Of a DNA stretch of 64,000 bases, positions 12,411-26,100 are shown in pieces. Source of the stretch: Stichopus chloronotus (taxonomy: Eukaryota > Echinodermata > Holothuroidea > Aspidochirotida > Stichopodidae); the NCBI GenBank assembly GCA_021234535.1, contig CM037846.1, forward strand, positions 15,078,150 to 15,142,149, given 5' to 3'. The stretch's first letter is position 1; every line of letters begins with the position of its first letter. The translations under genes and the position numbers were made by a program. The notes below the pieces were generated by a model. The model was given only the letters and a program-made list of their open reading frames with translations, was not told the DNA's origin and did no database searches.

Positions 12411-15400
12411 GCCGACGCTACATTCAGCATGGTTCGCCTGCAGTCTTGGACAAACCGTTTGGGATATTTTACTGTTTATGAGGATAACATGAACCCTCGC
12501 CCCCCCCCCCCCTTCCCAATTGCATGAATGTACGCTGTGAACCCTTATCCGGTAGCTAACATTGACAAATGTAACTGTGTGCCCCAACGAGTTTTGTTCA
12601 ACTTTTGTCGCCTCCCATGCAACCACAGATATACCCAGGCCAGTCTCGTACTCACTTTCCCTTTGTCCCGGAAATTATTAGTTTCCGCTCGGTTTCCACC
12701 GAGACGGTAATTTCTCCATTTTTTAACCCCATTACGTCACTGATTAATCTCCGATCCCATTATCTAGCTGTGTTTGCTGTGTGCTACGAAGATCTACTTC
12801 GACCAATGGTTCAAATCATGTCTGACCTTCCCTGTGATTTTGCAAGCCCCTAGGCACGTTTCAAAGAGCGCGATAACTACATCAGGCTTTTGGCAGAAAA
12901 AGCAAATCATGGTAAAGACCAGTAGAATGAAACCCAATACTGTAGGCTTGGAAGGCCCCCCTCTCATCCCCACCAATTAAACGTATGGTGTTTTATTTGC
13001 TTCAAATTTGACTTCAATGTATTGCTGAATCGTTATGGAAATATCAGAAAAATATTTGGTAGAATGTCATCGAAGACTAGAAATCCAAATTCTCTTGGCT
13101 TCGGATATTCGTTCCATCCTAAACTCAGTGAATGTCTATCAAATGTCAAAAAAAAAAAAAAAAACATTTAAATACCTTAAAATGTTTAATCATGAAAAAA
13201 AAAGGTCAAACTCTGAGAACAGAGCAGGAAGAGCATGGAGCAAGTGACTTTCATACATATTTGGTAAGAATCCTTGACTCCTATTGGCCCATTTCAGTCG
13301 CGTGACCGTGCATTAACTTGAAAGCTAAAACACTATCAATTTCAGAGAAAATCACTGGCGGATGAATACAGTAAAAAAGTAGATCGACAGTGTGTTGTCG
13401 TCTGCTATCTCACTCAAAACAATGGTGGTACTTTGTCTGTCCCCCACATCTTGCTTACCTTTTCTCGAGGATTGTTTTTTAGTAAATATACGGTTATTTA
13501 CAAACCCATTATATTTTATTTCCGTGGTTTTTTTTTTGTTTTGTATCAAAATATCGTTTTGCATGTGTGAACATGGGTTACTTAATGTTGGGCGTATGCA
13601 ATAACCGCAGGACAATTAACTTTCGGGGTTAATGCTTACGCTCGATACACTGGGGCTGTGGATCGTGGCTCGTGCATCGCTGGCATGGAACCCCCGAAAT
13701 CCCCCGAAATTAATGCACGTACGGTCCAGCACGGTCCGATTCGTTCTCATACACTGTCCGCATATTTTATGCGACAGAATTTTGTGTACCGCACGCATTC
13801 CGTGTACCAACTGTCTAAGTTACGTACTAGCCTACCCTTGCGCAGTTAATGTTAACACAGTGCAAGAAAATAATTAGGGAGTATCCTTCTGTTTCTTGAC
13901 TGTGAGAAAGCTCGTACTCGGTTATTACGACCGTTCATAAATCATCGATTTAGTCATTCCTGCAGAGCTTTCTCTCATGACAAAAACGATAAGGCTTTAA
14001 TTAGTTTTTACTTCTGTACATGTTGATATCATTAGATTTCATAATCGGCAGGATTGTTTTCGGGCCATAGCCTATTCCTCCAACAGATATGTAGAAGGAA
14101 AACCACAGGCGAATATAATAATCACCAAATGACTCATGATAGTTGTTTCAATATTTTCTTTGAAATAGAAAATAATGTCAGCGACAGATGCTGGATCCTC
14201 ATGGGGCTAGGCTTCACTGATCAACCGATAAACATGTACACAATGAATGTGGTGATACGGTAGCTCACTGCCTCCACACAGTTTAATCACTGACATATGG
14301 ACAACATGTGACTTTGTTCCAATTAACTTTCTTCTCCTCGAAGAACTCTGAATTAAAGCCAAAGTTTAGATTCGTTGGAGCTGTTTTGAAGATGGAAGCA
14401 AGGCTCGACGTTTTCTTGTCGTCTATGTGATGTGTGCGTGCGTGTATGTGTGTGTGTGTGTGGGGGGGGGGGGGTTTCCAGTCAGCCTTTAATTATTGCA
14501 TTACATTCATGCCACGCCCGTGGTCAAGGCCAGCTGATGGGGATGTTAACCCCCTCCCCCGATTTCTTTGAGTGAATAAATTACCAACTCTAATATATTG
14601 TCATATTTATTTCTATTTTAGTTCTTATAGACAGGAACATTATTATTATCACTTTTTTGGGGGGTGGGGGTGGGGGGTTGACTCACGTTTTATTATCCAA
14701 GCGCAGCGCTACAATTGGTTGGCGCGACGGTAGTTTAACATGAAGTTTTTTTGCAAAAAGCCTCCTGGGCTGCAGATGGCACTCTTTGGGCCACTATATC
14801 TATATATTACAGAAAATATATAAATCATTTTCTTTTTTCATTTCATGTTCTTTTTTTTAGGGGGGGGGGGACCGGGGGGGGAGTGGTGAACTGCCCCTAG
14901 GAATCTGACCTGAATACGAGATAAAGAATTCCTCGTAACAAAAGAGAGTCATTAAAGGTTATGTGACATGACAATGTCATCTTGGAGTGTTGGGTGCATT
15001 AAGCATTGAAAATATTCAAAATACCCAGAAAGTCCATCAAAGATTGACAAATTTACAAATCAGTGTCTCATAGCTCTATCATGAATAAACATTGATTAAA
15101 TATGCAAATTTGTGACGTCAAGAGACTCCTATGATATGGCTTATGTTAACCCTTTGTTTATGAAGCCTTTACTTCAAGGACATTTGAGAATTGTATATGC
15201 CCAGTGTGTTTCATTTTGGAAGAATGTATTTTCTTATTCAAAAATATCGATATCATTTACCAATGTGAAACTCAGTAATTAAGAGGCAAATATGTAGGTC
15301 CTTACAAAAGAAAAACTGACACTGTACAGCACTCCACGTCATCTTTTTGCATTTTTCTCAAACTTTGCCAAATCATATCTCAAAAATGGTAATAGATATA

Positions 15401-15799
15401 AATAGTATTCTAACAGATTTTCACTCAGGGTTTCACTTTGCACTTTCTGCAACGAGGGTGCTCTTTTCTAGAGGCATGTCACACAACCTGTAAGATGTTT
15501 TTACCCCTTCTTTTATTAAAACGTTTCTACATGACATTCAATAAGTTTGGAATGGAAAGGACTACTACGAGGTAAACCGAATTCGTCGGAATTCTAACCT
15601 AAAAAGACCATTCAAACTATTTTTACATGTTAATACTATATACTATTTCAACAAAACATAACAATATTCTCCTGATATTAAACAAAATTCCCCTGACATT
15701 AAATTTTTTTTTTATAACACGTAATTTTTTTTGTTGTCATTTTCATGACTCCATATTACATATTTATAACATTATTAGAAACAGTCAAACAATTTTATG

Positions 15800-16010
15800 T
15801 TATCAGGCCGGTGGTGTAAGGGCATCAATGTTGAAGTTTTGCTGGCTGGAAGAGGGGTGTAAGGGAAGGGTGTGGAAAATTTTTGCCTTGTTAAGGGTTC
15901 TAGATGCAACATGGTGCGAGATTTCCATATTTTCTCCCCTATTTGTATGACAAAAAAGTTGTATCTGTTCTTGATTTTTTTTTATGTTGGGGGGGGGGGG
16001 GGCTTCGTGC
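15800..16010 (+). repeat. Dispersed repeat C, copy 1 (with poly-G)
   Basis: Shares with 56575-56790 the block CATCAATGTTG, GGGAAGGGTG, then ATTTCCAT, TTTTCTCCC and ATTTGTAT. A poly-G run sits at 15990-16002. Confidence 0.5.
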
Positions 16011-18025
16011 ATGGATGTTGAAAAAACGTTTTTGTGTGTGTTGGGATACCGTAAAACATTTTTACAACGTATCCTTAATTACCTGAAGTGTCTTTTACTG
16101 ACTTTTTTTTGAGGGAGGGGTGAATGTTTGAATTAGCTGTCTCTCAATATATCCATCGCGTAAACCATGGCACTTAGATACAGTAGTTGGAGCGTGCTGT
16201 ATTGCATATTTTAAATATATTGCTGTAAGTGGATTTATCATGAAGTTTGCAAAAAATAATTCAACTTCAAAATGCTATTGTTTCCCTGTAATTAGGTTAA
16301 AAATATGTACAAAGCACATTCTATTATTCCGCACGGCACTATTTCACCCCCAAGAAAGTAATATCCAAGGCAATGAAACTTATTTCTTTGAAAGTCACCC
16401 CCTCCCTCGCGTGGACCAGGGATCTGCCTGAGATATTATCCAAGGTATACCCAGGACCAAAACCACCTCATATACAGAAGGTCGTTGAGTGCAACTCCGA
16501 GCGGAGCACCATTTTTTTTTCGTTTGGCATATCACAACAGCTGGAGATGCAATACAGGAGGCGCTATGCACATTTTTAAGTCTCACCTTGGGATCGGTGT
16601 TGTTCGGAGCCTGGTTTAATCAAATTTCTTTCCATCAAATTTTCAACTAATTGCGGTACATGTATATCACATTTACCAACACTATTCTTCTAATTAACAC
16701 GAATTTGTAAATCACAATACATCTGAATAACAGTTATTAACTCATTGTTACAAGAACTCTCGAAATCTGGTTTCTCGAGTCCAGAATGTGTCATTGTACT
16801 TCAAGTGTAGTATGTCTCAAGTCCAGTATCTCCTAAGTCCTGAATGCCACGGTATATTTCAAATCCAGTGTGTCTCAGAAAGTTGCAAGCCCATATGTCA
16901 GTATTTTTCAAGTCCACTTATATGAAGAGTAGTTTGTCAAAGTGGAAATGCGTATTCCCTTCTGAAGAAGTCGCAAGTATAACTTGTATAGGACTTACTA
17001 AGAATTAATTTCTTCTGCCTGATAACTGCCAGATAACAATTTGCCTTTCTAGCTTAATGCAAATGTACCATTGTGAGGTAATGAACTGAGGTCTCTAATA
17101 ACGAAATTTCATGGGCAACAAGAAAAGGATTAAAGGATTTGAGTTTAGACTGTTGTTCTGTTTAGTCCACAGGGGGTCCAACTATGAGCACAAAAGTAAT
17201 AGAGATGGGGTTTAAATAGGTCAAGGCGAGTACACTAAAAGATTGTGGATTTTTTTTTTTTAATATTTGGACAAACTGGCATCCATAGTTCCACCACTGA
17301 CCCTGGCCACATCACCCACAGTAGATAAAACAATCCAAAGTCGATACCAGAATGAGTGGTGGTGAAATTTGTTTGCATTTCAAATTGTAATTGTTCCATA
17401 AATATTAACTGACTTCTTTACTAAAAATAAAAGTTGGAAGTAATTTCTTTCGAATAGATTTACAAAGTAGTATGAGAAATGTCAACACTAAAGAGTAAAA
17501 TATGATAAATAATGAATATTCAACACTGGAAAAAATAATGAATATTCAAAACAGGAAAAATACTGGAATGAAGGAGAAAGACAATGTATAAATAGACATG
17601 TTGAACAAATCACAAATATGAGAATACTTACAGTAGATTACCATTTCGTTCCCTTCATCACCTAGTATCAGACCCCCCCTACCTCCTCCCCTAGTCACCA
17701 TCACCCTATCTTTCCTTATGAGCAAATAAAGACTGACAGAGAGCTATTGAATGCAACAGTAAATATCTGATATCCTTTAATAAAATTGTCTCCTCACATA
17801 GGTGTGTTTAAATCACACCCTCTGCCTCTCCTCCTCCTCACAAGGCTGAGCACAAGGACGTTTTTACGAGCAAAAGACTACTGGCATTTCACCACTGCCA
17901 GAATTAAAATTAAGGCTCATGGGTTACAAAACAATCTTGTCACTAAACACTCCTCACCAACAAGGAAACAAAAACAAAATAATTGTTCACGTCGATTGAA
18001 CAGTGTCAGAATCTGATGGAATACC

Positions 18026-18092
18026 AGTTATTAACTCAGTGTTAACTCACAGTAACTCAGTGTTAACTCAGTGCTAACTCAGTGTAACTCAG
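18026..18092. repeat. Short tandem repeat of AACTCAGTGTT-type units
   Basis: Six or so imperfect 10-12 bp units, spelling variations of AACTCAGTGTT. Confidence 0.7.
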
Positions 18093-19333
18093 TGTTTTAC
18101 TGGAAGAAAAATTTTAAGACAAAAAGTAGATAGCAAAACAAATAGTACAAAATTGTCATAACTGCATGTGCATCAAGGGCAGAAAGGCTCCAAGATGAAA
18201 ATGCTATATATCAAACAAAGATATGCACAGAAAGAAGTACAACAGTTGATATCAACTATCACAGAATTCATCTAAATGGATTTGAAACATGTTAGCAACA
18301 TTTTTGACTGTTAAAGCATTTAACAAAGTTTGGAAATCTCCTGTAACAGCTCTAAAATGTACAATTTAGGAACAACAATCTACCACTACACTTTCCCTGA
18401 AAGTGTGTGCAAACTATTGAATATACAAAATATCTGAGAGAAAAAGTGCTGAAAACAAACTTGAAGAAATAGCGCTTTGAAATTTAATACAGCTTTACAT
18501 TCAGAGTAAAATGTCTGCCTTGCTGTCCCTGGATCACAAGCATGCTACAGGAAGGATGAGCAGCTTCCCTATTCAGTGATCCACTGTGCAGTCTACAAAT
18601 AACATCGCATTCCTTCCACAATAATGTGATCATATTTTGTGTAAACGCCTTGGAAGAGCATTTGCATCTTTCAGGAAATAAGTCAGGCGTCCATTATGAA
18701 TGAGAGTTACGCATAGGTCACACTAGAACGATATCGGATTCAATCCTGATCTGATTTTTACAAGCTTTAGCTTAAATCTTCTCCAAATTTAGTCCAAAGA
18801 GTGAAAAATTGGCAATCTTACATGGTCAAATGAGATATTTCTGACAAATACAAAAATAAAATGTCAACCAATCATGGCGAGAAATCATCTAAAAAGACAG
18901 TTTTTATCAGATAGGAGGTAAAAATATGGGAATGGCTTTGATAAACATCTCCATAGTGTTGTGTATCACATTAGGGACATTTTATTAGGAAGACTGGTAG
19001 GTTCAGATATCAGTGTAGAGTGACCGACAAAAAGGGAAACACCGATAGAACACTACTGGTCTGACTCTACTTTAACAAAATTCAGATCCAGCATATCGAT
19101 GTGGTGTGACCTACCTTCTAAGTGATGTATTTGTTGTTAATAGAAAACAGTTCCCATCAGTGACTTATTTGTTACACTGTAATTCACACTGAAATTTTTT
19201 TTTTTTTTCACTTACCTATTTCTCCTAATAAATGTTCCCCCCTTCTTCAGTAAGGGAAGGTGAAAAATGTTTCACTTCTACACATGCTACTACTGACAAT
19301 GTAATGTAAAATAAGTTTAGCCAAGGGCCTACC

Positions 19334-20104
19334 TTTATTCTCAAACTTCTAACTTAGCTTGAAGGTAAGCAATTGTGTATGAAAATCCTGTGCACATACT
19401 AGCTATGTGACATATTTTCATGTAAGGTAAGAATTTGTGTTGACAAACTTACCCACGTAATGCCCCCCTTTTTGAAAAATACAATAACCCCAGATGTTTA
19501 TAAGGATAAACACAGTACGTGCATCTGATTAAGCTGTGAAATTCGTATTTAAAGGGAACATTTCACACAAGTTTAAACATCTGTCTTTTCTTTTTTTCTC
19601 TGTCTCTGTGGCAATTGCATGTATGCCACAGTACCGTTTGTCCACATAAGTAACCATATAATCTTATACTCATATTCAATCATGTAATTTAAGAGTATGA
19701 AATATAGTTTTCATTCATTCATTCCTTTGTTCATACATTCATTCATTCATCCATCCATCATTCATTCATCCATCCATCCATCATTCATTCATTCATTCAT
19801 CCATCCATTCATTCATTAATTCATTCAAGAACAAATGTATAGGGCCAATTAAAGTTGCAAATCTCCAAAGCTCATCATGTTAAGCCTTTAATGACAGTTG
19901 AACAATAAATCAGATGTTTTTGTACAAAACATCAAGCAATGTGCAATACAAATGTTCTTAAAATTCAGAGAGCAAGCTGAATCTTGTTTCCTCCCAGCCA
20001 GTCAAACATAAGTCACTGCATCATGGTGAGGTGCTTCAGATACCAATCTTACACATTTTACCTTTGGAGACAGACTAATGACTTGACACAGTACTTCTTT
20101 GAAA
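19334..20104 (-). other. Probable 3' UTR of the mesothelin-like gene with first AATAAA
   Basis: On the minus strand the first canonical AATAAA after the stop lies at 19339-19334, giving a 3' UTR of roughly 770 nt; a second lies at 18986-18981. The segment also contains an ATTC/ATCC microsatellite (19711-19828). Confidence 0.35.
19711..19828. repeat. ATTC/ATCC microsatellite
   Basis: About 28 tetranucleotide units of CATT and CATC in mixed order. Confidence 0.85.
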
Positions 20105-20178
20105 TTAACATCGAATCAGGTAACACACTGCCGTAAAGATAAGGATTAAAGTAGGTCCTTGGTATATCTTTGTAGTAC
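20105..20178 (-). CDS. Mesothelin-like gene exon 30 (hydrophobic C-terminus, stop)
   Basis: Residues 1417-1440 and TAA. A short Gly-Thr-Thr-Lys stretch leads into about 15 hydrophobic residues (1424-1438) and ends Arg-Cys. With small residues near Asp1416-Gly1417 as a possible attachment site, this suits a GPI signal. The terminal Arg is unusual for one, and a very short membrane segment cannot be excluded. Acceptor TATCATAG. Confidence 0.75.
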
Positions 20179-23100
20179 CTATGATAGAAATGAATAAAAA
20201 AGATATTAAAATATTATTGGAAAAGGGTAAGGAAATTTGTCAGTGTGATGTCATAATAACGAGCATGTATCATACTAATCCATTCTAGCCCAGGCATCCA
20301 CATTCCCCTAAATAAAAAAAATCGGATGTACTAGAATACAAAATCAAAGTCATAAGTCACTGCTTCTTTCGATACAACAATGACAATTAATTATGGAGAA
20401 ATTTAGTGAGAAAATGTCAAACGTCATCAAGGCGACACTGTGAGGCAGTGGAAAGAAAAATTTACTTTGATAAAATCATTCATTACAAAGTTCCTGCACT
20501 TTCTAGGGAATGAATTTTTAGTGACTTTTCCAGAACCAAATTAAGAATTTTCCATGACCTTCCTCCTGACATCTTACATAAAGTTCCCAGCTATAACAGC
20601 AATATTGAGTTTGTTACTACGATTGAGAAAAGATTTTTGATATTATGAGTGGAAAGGAAATAACATCACTTTGTAAAAAATCCCACGACTTTTCACAGAC
20701 TTCAAACAATTTCCCTGAATTTCAAACTTTTTCCAGGGCTTGAAGTAATTTTTCACATTTTCGAGAATTTTCCTGGGCTTTCCACGACCGCGAAAAACCT
20801 GTCGTTGTCTCATTGCTGCAGCTCAAGGTGCGATTCACTTGATCTTTTAAAACAAAGGACATTTAACTTACAGTGACTGGGGATCCAACGAACCAACTTA
20901 AGGGCTTCCGCAGCAGAGTTTTTCAGGTCTTTTTTTTTTTATTTAAAATACAATGGCTATTGTTATTTCTCACATCAATCTAACTGAGTAAAATATAACA
21001 ATTTTGTAATAAGATTTTAACCAGTAGAAAGAAACTGCTGGTGAATAGCATGACAAATTCATACGTTTCTTTACTTTTGACATAAAAAGTGTATAAACCA
21101 GAATGAAAAAATGCATTGAGGTTTCGATGAATTCGTTACATATTTTCATTGAACGTTTAGTAGAAATAGCTCTTATTGGCTTAATGTTCTGCACTAGCAT
21201 TGCAGTGCAAAAAATAAAGGTTATCTCACTGTCGTCTTTAGAGTATTTTTTTTTTTATAGATCTGGCACTTTTTTATGAATCTGACAGTGCATAAGGTGA
21301 GGATGTGCAACATGTATGGTCCTTGTAATATTTTAGTAATTTATTGTTGCAAATTGAGGTGTAACAAGTGCTATACGATGACATTTGCTGACCTAAGATC
21401 AGGTCATCATGTGATAGGCATCACATAGTCAACATGCACACCTGCACACTAAATAAGAAATATGTGTCCACTGAAAAAGAGCCCTTAGATTTACTTGATA
21501 TAATACATTAATATACAAAGGATCAAAAAGGTTTTTATTCATGATTTGTATCTTGAGATATTGTGTTAATGAAGGTTTAAACCTCTGGTGACCTTTGACC
21601 TCCACTAACAAGGTTCTTCCTCTTAACATCACAAAACCATGTGTCACAGGTAAAATAAACCTCATCCCCACCTTGAGATGCTGGGTGCACAAGGGGTATA
21701 ATACTTGACCTCTGGTGACCCCAGATGACCTTTGACCTCCACCAAAAAAACAAAAGGCTTTTTCCTTTCACAATGATAGAGATATATACTAACTATGAAT
21801 GAACCCATCATTCAAACCTTGAGGTATTGTGCACACAAGGTTTTCAGTGTTTGACTTCTAGTGATCCCAGATGACCTTAGACCTCCAACAAAAATAAACT
21901 TCTTTTTCCACTCAATATGGCAAACCTACATACCAAGTATGAAGGGTATCCATCATTCCTACGTGGAGATATTGTATGCATAAGGTTTTCACTATTTGAC
22001 CTCTTGTGACCACAGATAACCTTTGACCTCCACCAAAAACAATAGGCTTCTTCCTCTCAACATGGCAAACCTACGTATGAAGTATGAAGCGTATGAATCA
22101 TTCCTATCTGGAGAAATCACATGCACAAGATTTTAACTATACGATATCTGGTGACCCGAGATGACCTTTGACGTCCACCAAAAACAATAGGCTTCTCTCT
22201 CTTAATATGAAAAACCTACACACCAATATGAAGAGCATCTATCATTCCTACTTGGAAATATTGCATGCACAAGGTTTTCACTTTTTGACTTCTGGTGACC
22301 CCAGATGACCTTTGAACTCAACCAAAAACAATAGGGTTCTTCCTCTTAATATGACAAACCTTCATACCAAGTGAAGAGTATCCATCATTCCTTCCCCCTA
22401 GAAATAGCTTGCACAAGGTTTTCACTATTTGACCTTTGGTGACCCCAGATGACCTTTGACCTCCACCAAAAACAATAGGGTTCTTTCTCTCAATATGACA
22501 AACCCACATACCAAGTATGAAGAGTATCCATCATTCTATCTGGAGATAGAATCTGGTGCACAAACTAAGTGTCACAAACACACACACCCACACACACCCA
22601 CCCGAACACACATACATACACACGCCATCCTGACCGCACAGGTTTCTCTTCTCATCGAAATCAAAAAGGGTACAGATCACATGAAATATACATGTATTGT
22701 ACCCCCCCCCCCCGATCCATTCTCTAATCAATACTGATCAAGTTGAGACACCTATCATATATTGATAACAGGCTTTCACTTCCTTAATTATCAATTAACA
22801 AAATTCAGACTAACAAAAGCTCATCATAACTGGAATTAAAGAGACTCATTGTGATTTTGATGACAAAGTTGAACAAAGTTTTGGTGTCTGACCTCTGGTA
22901 ACCCCTGATGAACTTTGACCCCACTTAAAACAATAGGTTTTTCTACTTCATGTAATACATTAACAAATTAAGTATGAAAAGTTTCCATGAATTCTATCTT
23001 GAGATATCCTGTTAACATTTTCACGGTTTGACCTCTGGTGACCTCAGATGACCTTTGACCACCACCATCAACAATACACCACCAAAAACAATAGGGTTCT

Positions 23101-26100
23101 TGCTCACAATATGGGACATCTATGCACCAAATTTGAGAAATTGTCTGAGTTTCCCTTCTTGAGATATTTAGATATCAAGCTAAGTGTCACAATCATCAAA
23201 CATGCAATCACAACCCCAAAGGTTTATCTTTTCATTGAAACCAGTAATGATTACACTCAGCTTTTTCCTGTGTCATGAATACTGAGACGATAGACCATTA
23301 TCAATATTTCACGACGACACTGTTGGGCCAAGTGGGAAAAAAAAAGGCTTGAAAAAAAAATGCCCTCATACTCAAAATTTTACTGAACTTTGGGATAAGA
23401 AACTGATTTTTTTCCTTTATTTTTGTCCTTAAATGTGGTCATACCATCAGGTGTTGGCTCATCTTCTGGTTCTCTCTCTAGTTCGCTTTCTGGTGTGCTC
23501 TCTTGTCCTCCTTCAGGTTCTGTTGTTGGGTCTGCAGGAGGACGGACAGGGAAACAATGCAGTGTTGGCTAAGAAACTAATTCAAGGCTTTCAAGGAGAC
23601 CCAGGTTGGGAAATAAGAAAGAGGATAAAATAAAAATCATAATAATCCTCGACAAAACAGATGAAAATTGGGATTATGCAAGTCAAAAGAAGGACAAAAG
23701 AAGTTATTCAATTCTACAGGAGCAGTTTTCCTCAATATCCACCACCAGTACTGATCATCATTTAAACTGACCTCTGTACTTCATACCTCAGGCACTGGAG
23801 ATGGTACATCACTTCTATTCTACATACCTTGCACACTGGAGGTGGTGCTCTCTGGATTCTGAAGATCTTGGACAATTTCAGCAGGAATTTCCTCCTCACC
23901 ATATTCAGCTTCCTTCAGGGCTAAGCTTTGATTGGAGGAGAGAGCAGCCAGCTGCTCCTCTGTCACTGCAAGAGCTTGAGCTTCGTCGAATGCTCCTAGT
24001 ATGCCAAGTGTAAATCCATCCTGGAAAAAAAAAACAAGAAAAAAGAACCAGTGGGGAGAATTAAAACTCTCAGAGTGAAAACTTTGCAGTTTGGCAGAAA
24101 TGTTGAACTGTAATTTGCGATTCAAAGTTCTCTCTTTCTTTTTTGTGGTTTTCTTGAACATTTTACCAAAGTTGCTGCCAGGGTATTGTCTGTCAACAAA
24201 ATGAATTTGCCGAAAAACTTAACCTGCCTATAAATGGCTGGATGAATACTGATTAAGAACGAGAACGCGGATGTATGTTGGCAGCTCTTGAAATAACCTA
24301 TGAAAGAGCAAATATACCCATGATGCACTTTAATCCCATGGCAACTAATTCCATTCAGATTTTGAGCAGGTCTGTGATTTACACATCTCCAACAAATTTG
24401 AAGGAAGGCAAAAATCAAAGATTAACCAGAAAGCAAAAAGGATTTGTGGTCTCGATGATTTTGGTTATGAGCACTTTGAATCTAGCATATTGCATAAGGT
24501 GAAGAAATGTTGACTGCTCATGACCTTTGATCTCTACCACTCCACCAAAAGAATAGACTATCATAACAGAGGTGTCAATTAGGAGGTTAACTAGCACATT
24601 TAGCCATTTAGCCAACAGGTCGACCATCCTATATGTACCACCGTTAGGAAATATGCAAAATTTCAATGGAGGGGGGCTATATTTTGTAATTAGGATACAA
24701 ACAAAAGAAAGTATGAGCGATGTGCAAGCTTCTTTTCTGGAGATATCATGTTTACAAGGTTTTCACAATTTGACCCCTGATGACCCCAAATAGACTTTGA
24801 CCTCCAACAAAAACAATGGCGTCCTTCTACTCCATGTCGTACACCTACATACCAAATATGAGATCTGTCCAAACTTCCCTTCTTGAAATATCGTGTTTAC
24901 GAGGTTTTCACAATTTGACCCCTGTTGACCCTAAATGACCTTTCACCTCAACCAAAATCAGTAGGGTCCTACTACTCAATGTGCTACACTTACATGCTAA
25001 ATATGAGATCTGACCAAGTCTCCCTTCTTGAAATATCGTGTTTGTCAAGGTAAGGCGTCACATACACACACAAACATGCACATATATATATACACACATA
25101 TGCATGACTATAAAGTTTATGATTATCATCGAAAGCAAAACATACAAACCCCAAATGTGTCTGGTTGAATTAAACTGATGGCCAGTGGCGTGATACCAGC
25201 TATGGACTTCTGTACTCAGCATGGAGAGTTCATCTGTGGTAAATCCGGCTGGAGAGAAAATAACATCATTCTGTGAAAAGTTAGGGCGCCCCCAAAGAGC
25301 AAATCACAAGATAACATATCTGTGCACGAAAAAAACTGTTAATGTGATAGGCATAGTGATAGAGTACAATTCAACGATCGGATTATGAACAATAGAAAAA
25401 ACTTGATACAAAAGAATAATTTAAAGTACCATTATTTTTAACAGTGATCTAAAATTAGAATGCAATTTGCTGCTTTTGAAGGCTACGTCTCAGATGCCTT
25501 TCCTCAAAATCCTCAGTGACTGACAAGCACACAAAGATATGTCACCCTCATTTTTGTGAAGAGTGATTTTTTTAACCTATCTTGTTCCCTTCTATCTAAC
25601 TTACATAATGCAGCCAGTAATTAGGCATGGGTATGGATAATGGGTGAGACGGAAGGATGCATCCCACTCACTTTTTTTTGGAACGGGGGACATTTCCAAC
25701 AAGTCCCCCTTTGTTTTTTCAAAGTGATCAAACACAAAACTGCGAACATGTGTGTTACCTCCATGAGAGAAACTTATTTGGCACAAGCTTGTATATTTTT
25801 CTGGCTACTGAAATCAACAAGTACTCAACAGGAGACTGTAAAAATAATGTATATTTCTCCAAAACATTAATACGGGAAAGTACAGAGGAGTCGAACAAAT
25901 TCTAAGAAAGTTTATGAATTAATTACCAAAGGTGATTTTTCCAAAAAATGCAAACCAGAATGCACAAATCCATTGTGGTTTTGATGATTCCATCATGAAT
26001 ATTGTCCCATGAATCTGATATATGATGACTGATGTGTATCATATCTCAACATATATAACTGCACATTAACAGATGTATGTCCAAAAGCTTCCTGACTTGA

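Larger units (their letters stand above)
10588..19333. other. Intergenic DNA between the two minus-strand genes
   Basis: No supported gene. It contains repeats B and C copy 1, several poly-G runs (near 11670, 12500, 14463, 14865), a TG run near 14440, a degenerate repeat of an AAGTCCAGTATGTCTC-like word (16770-16930), and a short tandem at 18026-18092. Confidence 0.5.

Noticed and set aside
22456..22737. Open frames rich in His-Thr-Pro over the CA microsatellite
   Set aside because: Translation of a simple repeat.
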